Below, in pieces: positions 29,848 through 35,380 of a stretch of 35,380 bases of DNA. Numbering within the stretch: position 1 is the stretch's first letter; each line of letters starts with the position of its first letter. Both the position numbers and the translations under genes were made by a program. This DNA is from an uncultured Eubacteriales bacterium (GTDB lineage Bacteria; Bacillota; Clostridia; Oscillospirales; Acutalibacteraceae). Where the stretch lies: assembly GCA_900315085.1 (NCBI GenBank), contig OMXW01000005.1, forward strand, positions 1 through 35,380, given 5' to 3'. Below the pieces are notes generated by a model. It ran no database searches. It saw only the letters and a list, made by a program, of their open reading frames with translations, and was not told the origin of the DNA.

Positions 29848-30489
29848 TTATTTAATTCTGTTTCCGCATTCAACGCAGAAAATGCTGTCAGTGCCGATCG
29901 GGGCTCCGCAGTGAGGGCAGGCGGTTTTCATTCTGTGACCGCAGCGCTTGCAGAAATTAACCTTAGCCTTGTTTTCGGTTCCGCAGTTTGAGCAGATCAC
30001 CTTTGCCACATCCTCATAGGACTCTGCCTCCGGCTCGGGTTCAACCTCGGGAACCGGTCTTTGGATCGTGCTGTCGAGGCACGAAACGGTTTCTTCAAAG
30101 TCGCCGTTTTGGATTGCGTATTCAACCGCGCCGAAGATTTCATCCTTGATTCCCTCCGGGAGCGGCGAGCCGTACTCAGCCCTGACAAGCGGAGGAAGCG
30201 CAAGGAACCAGCCGATTTGGCTCTCTCCGAGCTTTTTTGACCACAGACCTTCGCCCGTTGTAACCTTGAGGTCGTCGCCTTCAATCAGGAAACGCGCGGT
30301 TATTGCGGGACGCGAGTTACTGTTATCCGCGTCGTCGGCGTCGCTTGTCTGGAGCACATAGCCGCCGTCAATCACCGTGTACTGAGTTTCAAGCGAATAG
30401 TCGCGCTGAAGCACTCTTTCAACGCGCTTTACAATTGTTTCAAGGGAAATATCATCTGTTAAACCGAATTTTTTTGATTCTACTGCCAT
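29848..30489 (-). CDS. Double zinc-ribbon protein with unknown N-terminal domain
   Basis: This is a 213-residue soluble protein. Residues 1-140 form an unfamiliar domain with alternating strands and an acidic helix. An acidic Pro/Glu linker (PVPEVEPEPEAESYED) follows. The C-terminal 48 residues hold four CxxC pairs (CSNC, CKRC, CPHC, CVEC), the pattern of two zinc ribbons as in DZANK-type proteins. There is no signal peptide or membrane anchor. It has its own promoter and a leader with an inverted repeat, and no conserved partner next to it. A role in nucleic-acid or protein binding is possible but I cannot assign a function. Confidence 0.82.
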   Translation of the reverse strand: MAVESKKFGLTDDISLETIVKRVERVLQRDYSLETQYTVIDGGYVLQTSDADDADNSNSRPAITARFLIEGDDLKVTTGEGLWSKKLGESQIGWFLALPPLVRAEYGSPLPEGIKDEIFGAVEYAIQNGDFEETVSCLDSTIQRPVPEVEPEPEAESYEDVAKVICSNCGTENKAKVNFCKRCGHRMKTACPHCGAPIGTDSIFCVECGNRIK

Positions 30490-30505
30490 AAACTTCTACC
30501 CCTTT

Positions 30506-30535
30506 ATTTTGGTATTTTTGCAAATGCACCAAAAT
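30506..30535 (-). promoter_or_regulatory. 8-bp inverted repeat in the leader of the zinc-ribbon gene
   Basis: ATTTTGGT and ACCAAAAT are perfect inverted copies separated by 14 nt, between the promoter and the Shine-Dalgarno (AAGGGG). It could be an operator or an RNA hairpin near the ribosome binding site. No T-run follows. Confidence 0.45.
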
Positions 30536-30565
30536 TTGGCTTATTTATTAAAATTTTTCACTACT

Positions 30566-30594
30566 ATTATATACCAAAACTCTATTGTTGTAAA
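30566..30594 (-). promoter_or_regulatory. Sigma-A-type promoter for the zinc-ribbon gene
   Basis: TTTACA (30589-30594) and TATAAT (30566-30571) are separated by 17 bp on the minus strand, about 80 bp upstream of the ATG. Confidence 0.75.
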
Positions 30595-30640
30595 TATCAA
30601 ATAAAATTTTTATTGCTATATTTTAAAGGGCGCCGCACTA

Positions 30641-30679
30641 AGGGGATTTCTCCACTCACTGCGTTCGGTCGAAATGACA
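30641..30679. repeat. Half of a family A repeat, A6
   Basis: This is only the right arm (AGGGGATTTCTCC...GTCGAAATGACA). The other half is missing. It sits next to B4 in the gap between the zinc-ribbon gene and spoIIIAH. Confidence 0.7.
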
Positions 30680-30699
30680 TCATAAGAAAAAATGAGAAC

Positions 30700-30801
30700 A
30701 ATCAAGCGTTACCTCAATTGCCCTCACAATTTCTTTTATTTCTATTCTGTCTCGCGAAACACATAACGTTACCTAAAAACCTGACGTTAAGTACGCGACT
30801 T
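30700..30801. repeat. Family B repeat, copy B4
   Basis: This is inverted like B2. On the minus strand AAGTCGCGTACTTAACG begins 7 nt after the spoIIIAH stop codon, and TTTCGCGAGACAGAATAG follows. The far boundary near 30700 is approximate. Confidence 0.75.
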
Positions 30802-30808
30802 AAAAAAT

Positions 30809-31351
30809 TTATGAACCTACGATGGAGATTTTATCGTAGCTTACCTTGTAGTGCGAGGTGACCGCGTCGTCGATAAGCAGGGCGGCGGTGTCGTTCAGCT
30901 CCTTTTGCGGGACTATTACCGTAACGCCCATGTCGCTGATATAGCACAGGCACTCCGAAAAACCCTTTGCCTTGATTATGCTCTCAATGCTCTCCTGGAG
31001 CGAGAAATATTTGATTATCTGCGCGGCTGATTTTTGCGCCTCCGACTTTTCCTCCTCGGTTGAGGAATCGAGGTCTAAGACATCCTTTGCCTTGTCGATT
31101 ATTTTATCCTGCGCCGCCTGACGCTTTGTGCGCTCGGAGGCAAAGAAGTTGCGCTGTTCCTCGCTTAGAGCGGAGGTTTTTACCGCTTCGTCGCAGGTTG
31201 AACCGACCGTGGCGTTTACATATGACGCCGCTCCGAGCTCCTTTGACGACTTCTGCGCCCCCTGCGCGCCGAACTGCCAGTTGACGTAAACCGCCGCACC
31301 CAGCGCCAAAATCAGCGCCGCCGAAATGATATGCTTCTTCTGAAATTTCAT
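30809..31351 (-). CDS. spoIIIAH: Stage III sporulation protein AH
   Basis: SpoIIIAH is the mother-cell partner of forespore SpoIIQ. Together they cross the intermembrane space and form the channel that keeps the engulfed forespore active. The 180-residue protein has one N-terminal membrane helix (about 9-28, IISAALILALGAAVYVNWQF), a charged linker and a C-terminal YscJ/FliF-like domain (TEEEKSEAQKSAAQIIKYF to the end). I chose ATG at 31351, 14 bp after spoIIIAG, with GGGAG upstream; a frame extending to 31423 would overlap spoIIIAG. It is the last gene of the operon. Confidence 0.93.
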   Translation of the reverse strand: MKFQKKHIISAALILALGAAVYVNWQFGAQGAQKSSKELGAASYVNATVGSTCDEAVKTSALSEEQRNFFASERTKRQAAQDKIIDKAKDVLDLDSSTEEEKSEAQKSAAQIIKYFSLQESIESIIKAKGFSECLCYISDMGVTVIVPQKELNDTAALLIDDAVTSHYKVSYDKISIVGS

Positions 31352-31365
31352 AATACTCCCGACCT

Positions 31366-31806
31366 TTATTCTGATAATTTTGTAACACATACTTTTGCCG
31401 TTGAGATATTGAGTGCCTTGCACACCGCGTCGGTAACGCGCTCAACCACAACAGGCTCGTCACCGCCTTCGCATACTACCAGCACGCCCCTGATATGCGG
31501 CTGGATTTCCTTTGTTTTGGTTGTGCTGTCGCCGAGGTACACATACTCAACGCTGTTTTCCATGGTGAGCAGCACATTGGTTTTTCCCGCTCCCTGGATT
31601 TTCCCGATGACCGATTCCAGGTCGCTTTCAATTTTAGTGCTGTAGGTTGTAACCGAAAACTTATCATCCTCTCTGCCGCTGTCCGTGCCTATGTAGTTTG
31701 ACAGAAAAATCAGGGCTATTCCGATTATTCCCGCCGCGATTATCACGCGCTGCCATTTTACGTTTTTTGAGATTTTCCCGAATGCTTCCTGTATTTTTCC
31801 GTTCAT
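31366..31806 (-). CDS. spoIIIAG: Stage III sporulation protein AG
   Basis: SpoIIIAG forms a large ring in the outer forespore membrane resembling secretin/FliF assemblies. The 146 residues include one membrane helix (about 19-41, RVIIAAGIIGIALIFLSNYI). A ring-building domain follows, with LESVIGKIQGAGKTNVLLTME and a C-terminal KALNISTAKVCVTKLSE. It starts 2 bp after spoIIIAF, with the Shine-Dalgarno GGAG inside the end of that gene. Confidence 0.93.
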   Translation of the reverse strand: MNGKIQEAFGKISKNVKWQRVIIAAGIIGIALIFLSNYIGTDSGREDDKFSVTTYSTKIESDLESVIGKIQGAGKTNVLLTMENSVEYVYLGDSTTKTKEIQPHIRGVLVVCEGGDEPVVVERVTDAVCKALNISTAKVCVTKLSE

Positions 31807-31808
31807 GA

Positions 31809-32282
31809 CTACTCCGTAATTATATTCGGCTCAATGCCGAAATTCTGCGAGCACAGCTCCGAAATCCTGCCCGTATTATCCGGGCTGTTCTTGTCTATAT
31901 ATATGCTGACGCTGCTGATGATTATTCGGTTTTGCTGCTGATTTGACAGAATAATCTCGCAGCGGTTGATTTTTATGCCGTTTTGCAGCAGCAGATCGCT
32001 CAGAGTTTTCTCAAGATTTTCCTTTGCCTGAGCCACGACCTGACGGTTGACGGCTTCATCGGCGGTGGCGGTGAGCTGCTGAGAGGACGGATAGGACGAC
32101 AGATTCAGCCCGAGCTTTTGAACAGCGTTTTTTGCAGGGACTATTAGCGAACAGACCATGAACGCGCCCATTACAAGACTTAAAATCCGCTTTAGTCCGC
32201 CGTCGCTGACAAATGTTGAGAGAATAGCGCAGGCAATCGCCGCGGCGCAGACCGTGACCGCGACGGTGTAAAAGCCGCTCAC
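31809..32282 (-). CDS. spoIIIAF: Stage III sporulation protein AF
   Basis: SpoIIIAF is a membrane component of the spoIIIA-encoded complex. The 157 residues begin with two membrane helices (about 3-24 and 31-48) and continue as a soluble ring-forming domain (NGIKINRCEIILSNQQQNRI), similar in layout to SpoIIIAG and AH. I chose the GTG at 32282, which overlaps the spoIIIAE stop by 4 bp (GTGA) and has GGCGGAGGT upstream. An ATG-started frame reaching 32462 lies inside spoIIIAE and is not plausible. Confidence 0.9.
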   Translation of the reverse strand: MSGFYTVAVTVCAAAIACAILSTFVSDGGLKRILSLVMGAFMVCSLIVPAKNAVQKLGLNLSSYPSSQQLTATADEAVNRQVVAQAKENLEKTLSDLLLQNGIKINRCEIILSNQQQNRIIISSVSIYIDKNSPDNTGRISELCSQNFGIEPNIITE

Positions 32283-33385
32283 GACGCACCTCCGCCGGAC
32301 ATCAGCACGACGGCGGTTGAGATGATATAGATTGCCGAAACGCAGAGCGCGACCGAAATCACCGCAGAAAACACCGCTCCGAGGGCGTCGAGCAGCTTTG
32401 CCGCCTGAGCCATTCCGAGGGTTTCCGACAGCGATTTTCCGACCGAGAGCGTGAGCGACCACAGCACGCCCTGAATTATTACAGGCAGAAATGTGACCGC
32501 CACGGCTATGATGACAAACACTCCCGTTCCGGTTTTGAGCACTCCGATGCTGCCCTGAACGGTTTTGTACGCGTCCGCCAGCGCACTGCCCACCACGGGC
32601 ACGAATGAGCTGACCGCGAACTTTACCGCCCTGACCGAAACCGTGTCAAGCGAATTTGAGAGCAACTGCTTAATACCTATCACCGAGGTGAAAACAGCCA
32701 TCGAAAACCCGAGCAGCCACTTGAACGTCCTTGAAATAAGCCCCGTAAAGCCGCTTAGATTGACGTTTGGAGCGACCGAGGAAACAATGCTCAGCCCCAA
32801 AAACATATTTAAAAACGGCACTATTACGTCCGAGCACAGTCTGCTCACCCCCTCCCCTGCCGCAATCACCGAGGCGTAATACGCTCCTGCTCCTGCCGCC
32901 GAGCCGCCTGCCGTGAGTATAACCGTCATGATCGGAATGTAGGCAAGCATGAGGTTTGAGGCGGTCAGGATAACATCCTGAGTCTGTCCGATGAGCGACA
33001 CCGCGGGCGCGGTGACCACGCAGCTGACGCAGAGCGCGGCGGCTGTGTTGACCGTCTCTCCTACTGCGGGCGACAAGCTGCTTTTGTACGCGCTTAGCAT
33101 TGAGCATATCAAAAGGATCGCCGTTATATTTATCAGCGATTTAAGCGGTGCGGCGCTTTGGCTTTGCGCGGTATTCGCAAGCTGCGACACCACCGAATCA
33201 AGGCTTATCCGGCCGAGCGAATTTACGTCCGCGCTGTCAGCTCCGAGCTTGCTCATGTCGTTTTTCACCTCGTCCGACAAACTGTCGTATATCCCGGAAA
33301 GGTCATACTCCTCAGCGTGCGCGGAAACCGAGGCAAACGCGGTAAGCGCAAAAAACACAAGGGTAAAAATTATTAACTTTTTCAT
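32279..33385 (-). CDS. spoIIIAE: Stage III sporulation protein AE
   Basis: SpoIIIAE is the large polytopic membrane protein of the complex, with weak resemblance to transporters. The 368-residue product has a cleavable-looking signal peptide (KKLIIFTLVFFALTAFASV then SAHA), a short outside region and about seven or eight membrane segments. It ends in TAVVLMSGGGAS. It follows spoIIIAD by 8 bp and is translationally coupled to spoIIIAF by an overlapping stop and start. Confidence 0.94.
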   Translation of the reverse strand: MKKLIIFTLVFFALTAFASVSAHAEEYDLSGIYDSLSDEVKNDMSKLGADSADVNSLGRISLDSVVSQLANTAQSQSAAPLKSLINITAILLICSMLSAYKSSLSPAVGETVNTAAALCVSCVVTAPAVSLIGQTQDVILTASNLMLAYIPIMTVILTAGGSAAGAGAYYASVIAAGEGVSRLCSDVIVPFLNMFLGLSIVSSVAPNVNLSGFTGLISRTFKWLLGFSMAVFTSVIGIKQLLSNSLDTVSVRAVKFAVSSFVPVVGSALADAYKTVQGSIGVLKTGTGVFVIIAVAVTFLPVIIQGVLWSLTLSVGKSLSETLGMAQAAKLLDALGAVFSAVISVALCVSAIYIISTAVVLMSGGGAS

Positions 33386-33393
33386 ACTATCAC

Positions 33394-33780
33394 TTACTTC
33401 ATAATTCCGAGCACGGTGTTCATGATGTCGGTGTATAGCGGCAGCGCGGCGGCTGTTGCCATCAGCTTGCCCGCAAGAGATACGCTGCCCGCAAGCGAGC
33501 GGCTGCCCGCGTCGGTGCAGGTATTTACCGCGAATTCGGTAACCATGCAGATTCCGACCACCTTCAGCAGAATAACTATGTAGCTTGTGTTCATGCCCGA
33601 GGCGGCGACGATGTTGTTGACCTGCTTGATTATTCCCTGCGCGCTCCCGAGCAGCGACAGAAAAATCACGACCGACGCGGCTATTCCGAGCATGAGCGCG
33701 ATTTCACCGTTCTTCGGCTTCAAAAACACAATCGACACCACCGCCACTACCGCCAGCGCGCTCAGTGAAACGATGCTCAT
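33394..33780 (-). CDS. spoIIIAD: Stage III sporulation protein AD
   Basis: SpoIIIAD is a small polytopic membrane protein of the spoIIIA complex. The 128 residues contain about four hydrophobic segments (5-21, 29-46, 66-84 and near 105-123) and the conserved stretch VVGICMVTEFAVNTCTDAG. Its ATG overlaps the spoIIIAC stop by one base (TAATG), so translation is coupled. Confidence 0.94.
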   Translation of the reverse strand: MSIVSLSALAVVAVVSIVFLKPKNGEIALMLGIAASVVIFLSLLGSAQGIIKQVNNIVAASGMNTSYIVILLKVVGICMVTEFAVNTCTDAGSRSLAGSVSLAGKLMATAAALPLYTDIMNTVLGIMK

Positions 33781-33974
33781 TAAAATCCGAACAGCCGCTT
33801 TATAGTTTGGAAAAGCGAGCTGATTTGGGTTATTATCAGCGTGAGGACTACAATGAGCCCTGCAAGCGAGGTCAGCATTGCCTGTTCCTCGCGGCCGCTG
33901 CGTATTAAAAGCTGAGTGAGCACCGCGACGATTATTCCCACCGCCGCGATTTTAAAAATCAACTCAACGTCCAT
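33780..33974 (-). CDS. spoIIIAC: Stage III sporulation protein AC
   Basis: This is a 64-residue membrane protein with two hydrophobic segments (about 5-20 and 32-52) and the family opening MDVELIFKIAAVGIIVAVL. I chose ATG at 33974 because GGTGAT lies 6 nt upstream and the N-terminus then matches B. subtilis SpoIIIAC; a longer start at 33986 is possible. The 186-bp gap upstream to spoIIIAB, inside what is normally a tight operon, contains repeat A3. Confidence 0.93.
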   Translation of the reverse strand: MDVELIFKIAAVGIIVAVLTQLLIRSGREEQAMLTSLAGLIVVLTLIITQISSLFQTIKRLFGF

Positions 33975-34018
33975 ATTTATCACCACATCCGTTTATTGAG
34001 AGTTAACAAAAGAAAAGA

Positions 34019-34135
34019 TGTCATCCTGAGCGGTGCCGAAGGCAAAATCGCGCAGCGATTTAGTCGAAGGATCCCCAAATTCAGCAACCTAAGTCTTCCT
34101 ATTTTGGGGATTCCTCCGCGTTGGTCGGAATGACA
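34019..34135. repeat. Family A repeat, copy A3, inside the spoIIIA operon
   Basis: This 117-bp element has perfect 12-bp inverted ends when the flanks are included (AAAAGATGTCAT / ATGACATCTTTT). The left arm is the GCTCAGGATGACA type of A1 inverted and the right arm is the TGTCATTCCGACC type. It lies between spoIIIAB and spoIIIAC. Confidence 0.88.
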
Positions 34136-34160
34136 TCTTTTAACCTTACAGCGCTGCACG

Positions 34161-34670
34161 CTAAAAAATCAGTATTGCCGCCGAAACTCCGCCGAATATT
34201 CCCAGCGTGCGGTAGAGCCGCGATTTCTTTTGGGCGTCGTCCTCCGCTTCCTTTATCTGCTTTTGGAACAGCGCACGGTACAGCTCAATATGACTTATCT
34301 GTCCCTCCAAGTCCGTTTTGCCGAGCTTTTCCCCGAAGCCGAGCAATAATTCTTTATCGGAATTATTCAATGCCCGTACTTTCGGTATATTTTTTACCGC
34401 TTCCTCCCACCTGTCATAAAACGGGGTGTCGCGGTCTGCTTCTACGCACAGATACGGCGCGTCCGAGGAATTCGCCGCCGCGCTTACCGCCGAGCTGATT
34501 TCGTCGGAGCTGTACCTGATATTCGTAGCAAGACTGCTCAGGAAAACCAAAACACGTTTCAGCGAATCACGTCTGGCGTAGAGCGACCTTGACTTCATTA
34601 CTCCGAACGCAAGCCCCGACAGCGCGACCGCCGCGCAGCCGAGCAGTTTAAGATACAGCATAAAGCTCAT
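34161..34670 (-). CDS. spoIIIAB: Stage III sporulation protein AB
   Basis: SpoIIIAB is a membrane protein with GspF-like helical bundles, suggesting a type II secretion-like role with the ATPase SpoIIIAA. The 169 residues have an N-terminal membrane helix (about 5-25), a soluble helical middle (RDSLKRVLVFLSSLATNIRY) and a C-terminal hydrophobic segment (TLGIFGGVSAAILIF). It overlaps the end of spoIIIAA by 23 bp. spoIIIAC follows only after repeat A3. Confidence 0.92.
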   Translation of the reverse strand: MSFMLYLKLLGCAAVALSGLAFGVMKSRSLYARRDSLKRVLVFLSSLATNIRYSSDEISSAVSAAANSSDAPYLCVEADRDTPFYDRWEEAVKNIPKVRALNNSDKELLLGFGEKLGKTDLEGQISHIELYRALFQKQIKEAEDDAQKKSRLYRTLGIFGGVSAAILIF

Positions 34671-35380
34671 CTCCGCACATTATCTCGCTTACCCTGCCGG
34701 CGTTTTGTCTGCCGCTGAGAAATACGACCTTTGGGAACACACCGAGCCTGAGCGCGGAGAGAACGTCGCGTTTTTTGCAAAGCTGAGCGCGGCTTGAAGC
34801 GTGAACCGACGCAATTACGCTTACTCCGCTGTTTTTGCACAGAGCGAGAGCCTCGGCGTCCTGAGCGGAACCGATTTCGTCGCAAATCACAACGTCGGGC
34901 GACATGCTGCGCACAGCCTGAGTGATCGCAGTCGGCTTTGGGTAGCCGTCAAAAACGTCGCACATCCCGATATCGTTCTGAAAGCCGCCGCCCGATTTGC
35001 CTGCAAGCTCGCCGCGCTCGTCTATCAATATCACCTTTTTAGCGGCGGATATCTGCCGCGCGATATCGCGCAGGAGCGTGGTTTTGCCGCTGCACGGCGC
35101 TCCGCAGATGAGCAGCCCCTCACAGGCGTTTAGTCGGCTCAGAATTTGATTGGCGCAGTTTTTATGCTCGCGCGCGATCCTGATATTTATTGAGGTGATT
35201 TGCCGCACGTTCACGATTTTTCCGTTTTCAATTACCGCCGTTCCGCACAGCCCTGCCCTGTGGCCTCCGCTAAGCGTTACAAATCCGCGGTTGATCTCGC
35301 CCTGCCTTGCGTAGACGGAGTAATCGCAGATTTTATGGAGCGTGTTTTCAAGCTCCTGAGGGGTACAGAGCAAATTGTCG
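34648..35380 (-). CDS. spoIIIAA: Stage III sporulation protein AA, 5' end beyond the window
   Basis: SpoIIIAA is a type II/IV secretion-type ATPase thought to power the feeding-tube complex. About 243 residues are visible and the frame stays open to the window edge, whereas the family is around 300 residues, so the N-terminus is missing rather than truncated by mutation. Walker A GAPCSGKTTLLRD, the IDERGELAG segment and Walker B VVICDEIG are intact. A leucine codon near 35373 should not be taken as the start. It is the first gene of the operon; its sigma-E promoter must lie outside. Confidence 0.95.
   Translation of the reverse strand, partial: DNLLCTPQELENTLHKICDYSVYARQGEINRGFVTLSGGHRAGLCGTAVIENGKIVNVRQITSINIRIAREHKNCANQILSRLNACEGLLICGAPCSGKTTLLRDIARQISAAKKVILIDERGELAGKSGGGFQNDIGMCDVFDGYPKPTAITQAVRSMSPDVVICDEIGSAQDAEALALCKNSGVSVIASVHASSRAQLCKKRDVLSALRLGVFPKVVFLSGRQNAGRVSEIMCGDELYAVS

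Noticed and set aside
31352-31423. Longer N-terminus for spoIIIAH
   Set aside because: It would overlap the end of spoIIIAG, and the internal ATG gives the usual membrane-anchor N-terminus.
32283-32462. Longer N-terminus for spoIIIAF
   Set aside because: It lies entirely inside spoIIIAE, while the GTG at 32282 has a good ribosome binding site and a 4-bp overlap.
1-35380. tRNA or rRNA genes, prophage, toxin-antitoxin or defence genes
   Set aside because: I looked for their usual motifs and found none; the genes are conserved core functions.

Overview
The window is a 35.4 kb stretch of a spore-forming, low-to-medium GC Bacillota chromosome, most likely a Clostridia of the Ruminococcus/Oscillospiraceae type. 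The evidence is a complete spoIIIA operon except for the 5' end of spoIIIAA, a Firmicutes-style ybeY-dgkA-era-yqzL-recO block, ylxM-ffh, ireB, HPr with both His15 and Ser46, and AGGAGG-type ribosome binding sites. The genus is an inference; no rRNA or tRNA gene is present. Almost every gene is on the minus strand. The exception is the plus-strand block ylxM-ffh-rpsP-khpA (25973-28288).

Layout in plus coordinates, with minus-strand genes read right to left. (1) 44-12601: a streamlined division and cell-wall (dcw) cluster, mraZ-rsmH-ftsL-ftsI-mraY-ftsW-murG-murA-ftsQ-ftsZ. It lacks murC/D/E/F, murB and ftsA. (2) 13299-14839: rsmD-coaD-coiled-coil gene. (3) 14916-17258: uvrC and the phosphocarrier HPr, the latter with its own promoter and terminator. 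(4) 17516-18704: rimM-trmD. (5) 18777-25537: phoH, ybeY-dgkA, era, then yqzL-recO-mutS2. (6) 25973-28288: the plus-strand SRP, ribosomal and RNA-binding genes. (7) 28827-29399: ireB and a small unknown gene. (8) 29848-30489: a zinc-ribbon protein of unknown function. (9) 30809-35380: spoIIIAA-AH, the mother-cell half of the forespore feeding-tube (A-Q) complex, with spoIIIAA running off the window.

The coding content is conserved core machinery and I see no defence, toxin, phage or biosynthetic island. The unusual part is the intergenic DNA, which carries at least five families of short, non-coding, inverted-repeat elements. They are often fused to or nested in one another. Family A has TGTCAT ends. 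Family B has an AAGTCGCGTACTT end that always faces the neighbouring gene. Family C/F has GTAGGG heads followed by a palindrome. Family D has CGGTCGGG ends. Family E is a CCCTTGAGGG type nested inside a C element. The palindromic stems of the GTAGGG family differ in sequence between copies but stay paired, which looks like hairpin conservation by compensatory change. These elements sit between genes of the dcw cluster and inside the spoIIIA operon.

Regulatory signals that can be read directly include six well-spaced sigma-A-type promoters with a 17 bp spacer and an extended -10 for phoH, plus weaker candidates. There are intrinsic terminators after ftsZ, the coiled-coil gene, HPr, dgkA, khpA and the small gene below ireB. 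A ladder of five 10-bp direct repeats between the mraZ promoter and mraZ is a strong candidate operator for MraZ itself. Two TTATACACA DnaA-box matches lie upstream of ftsL.
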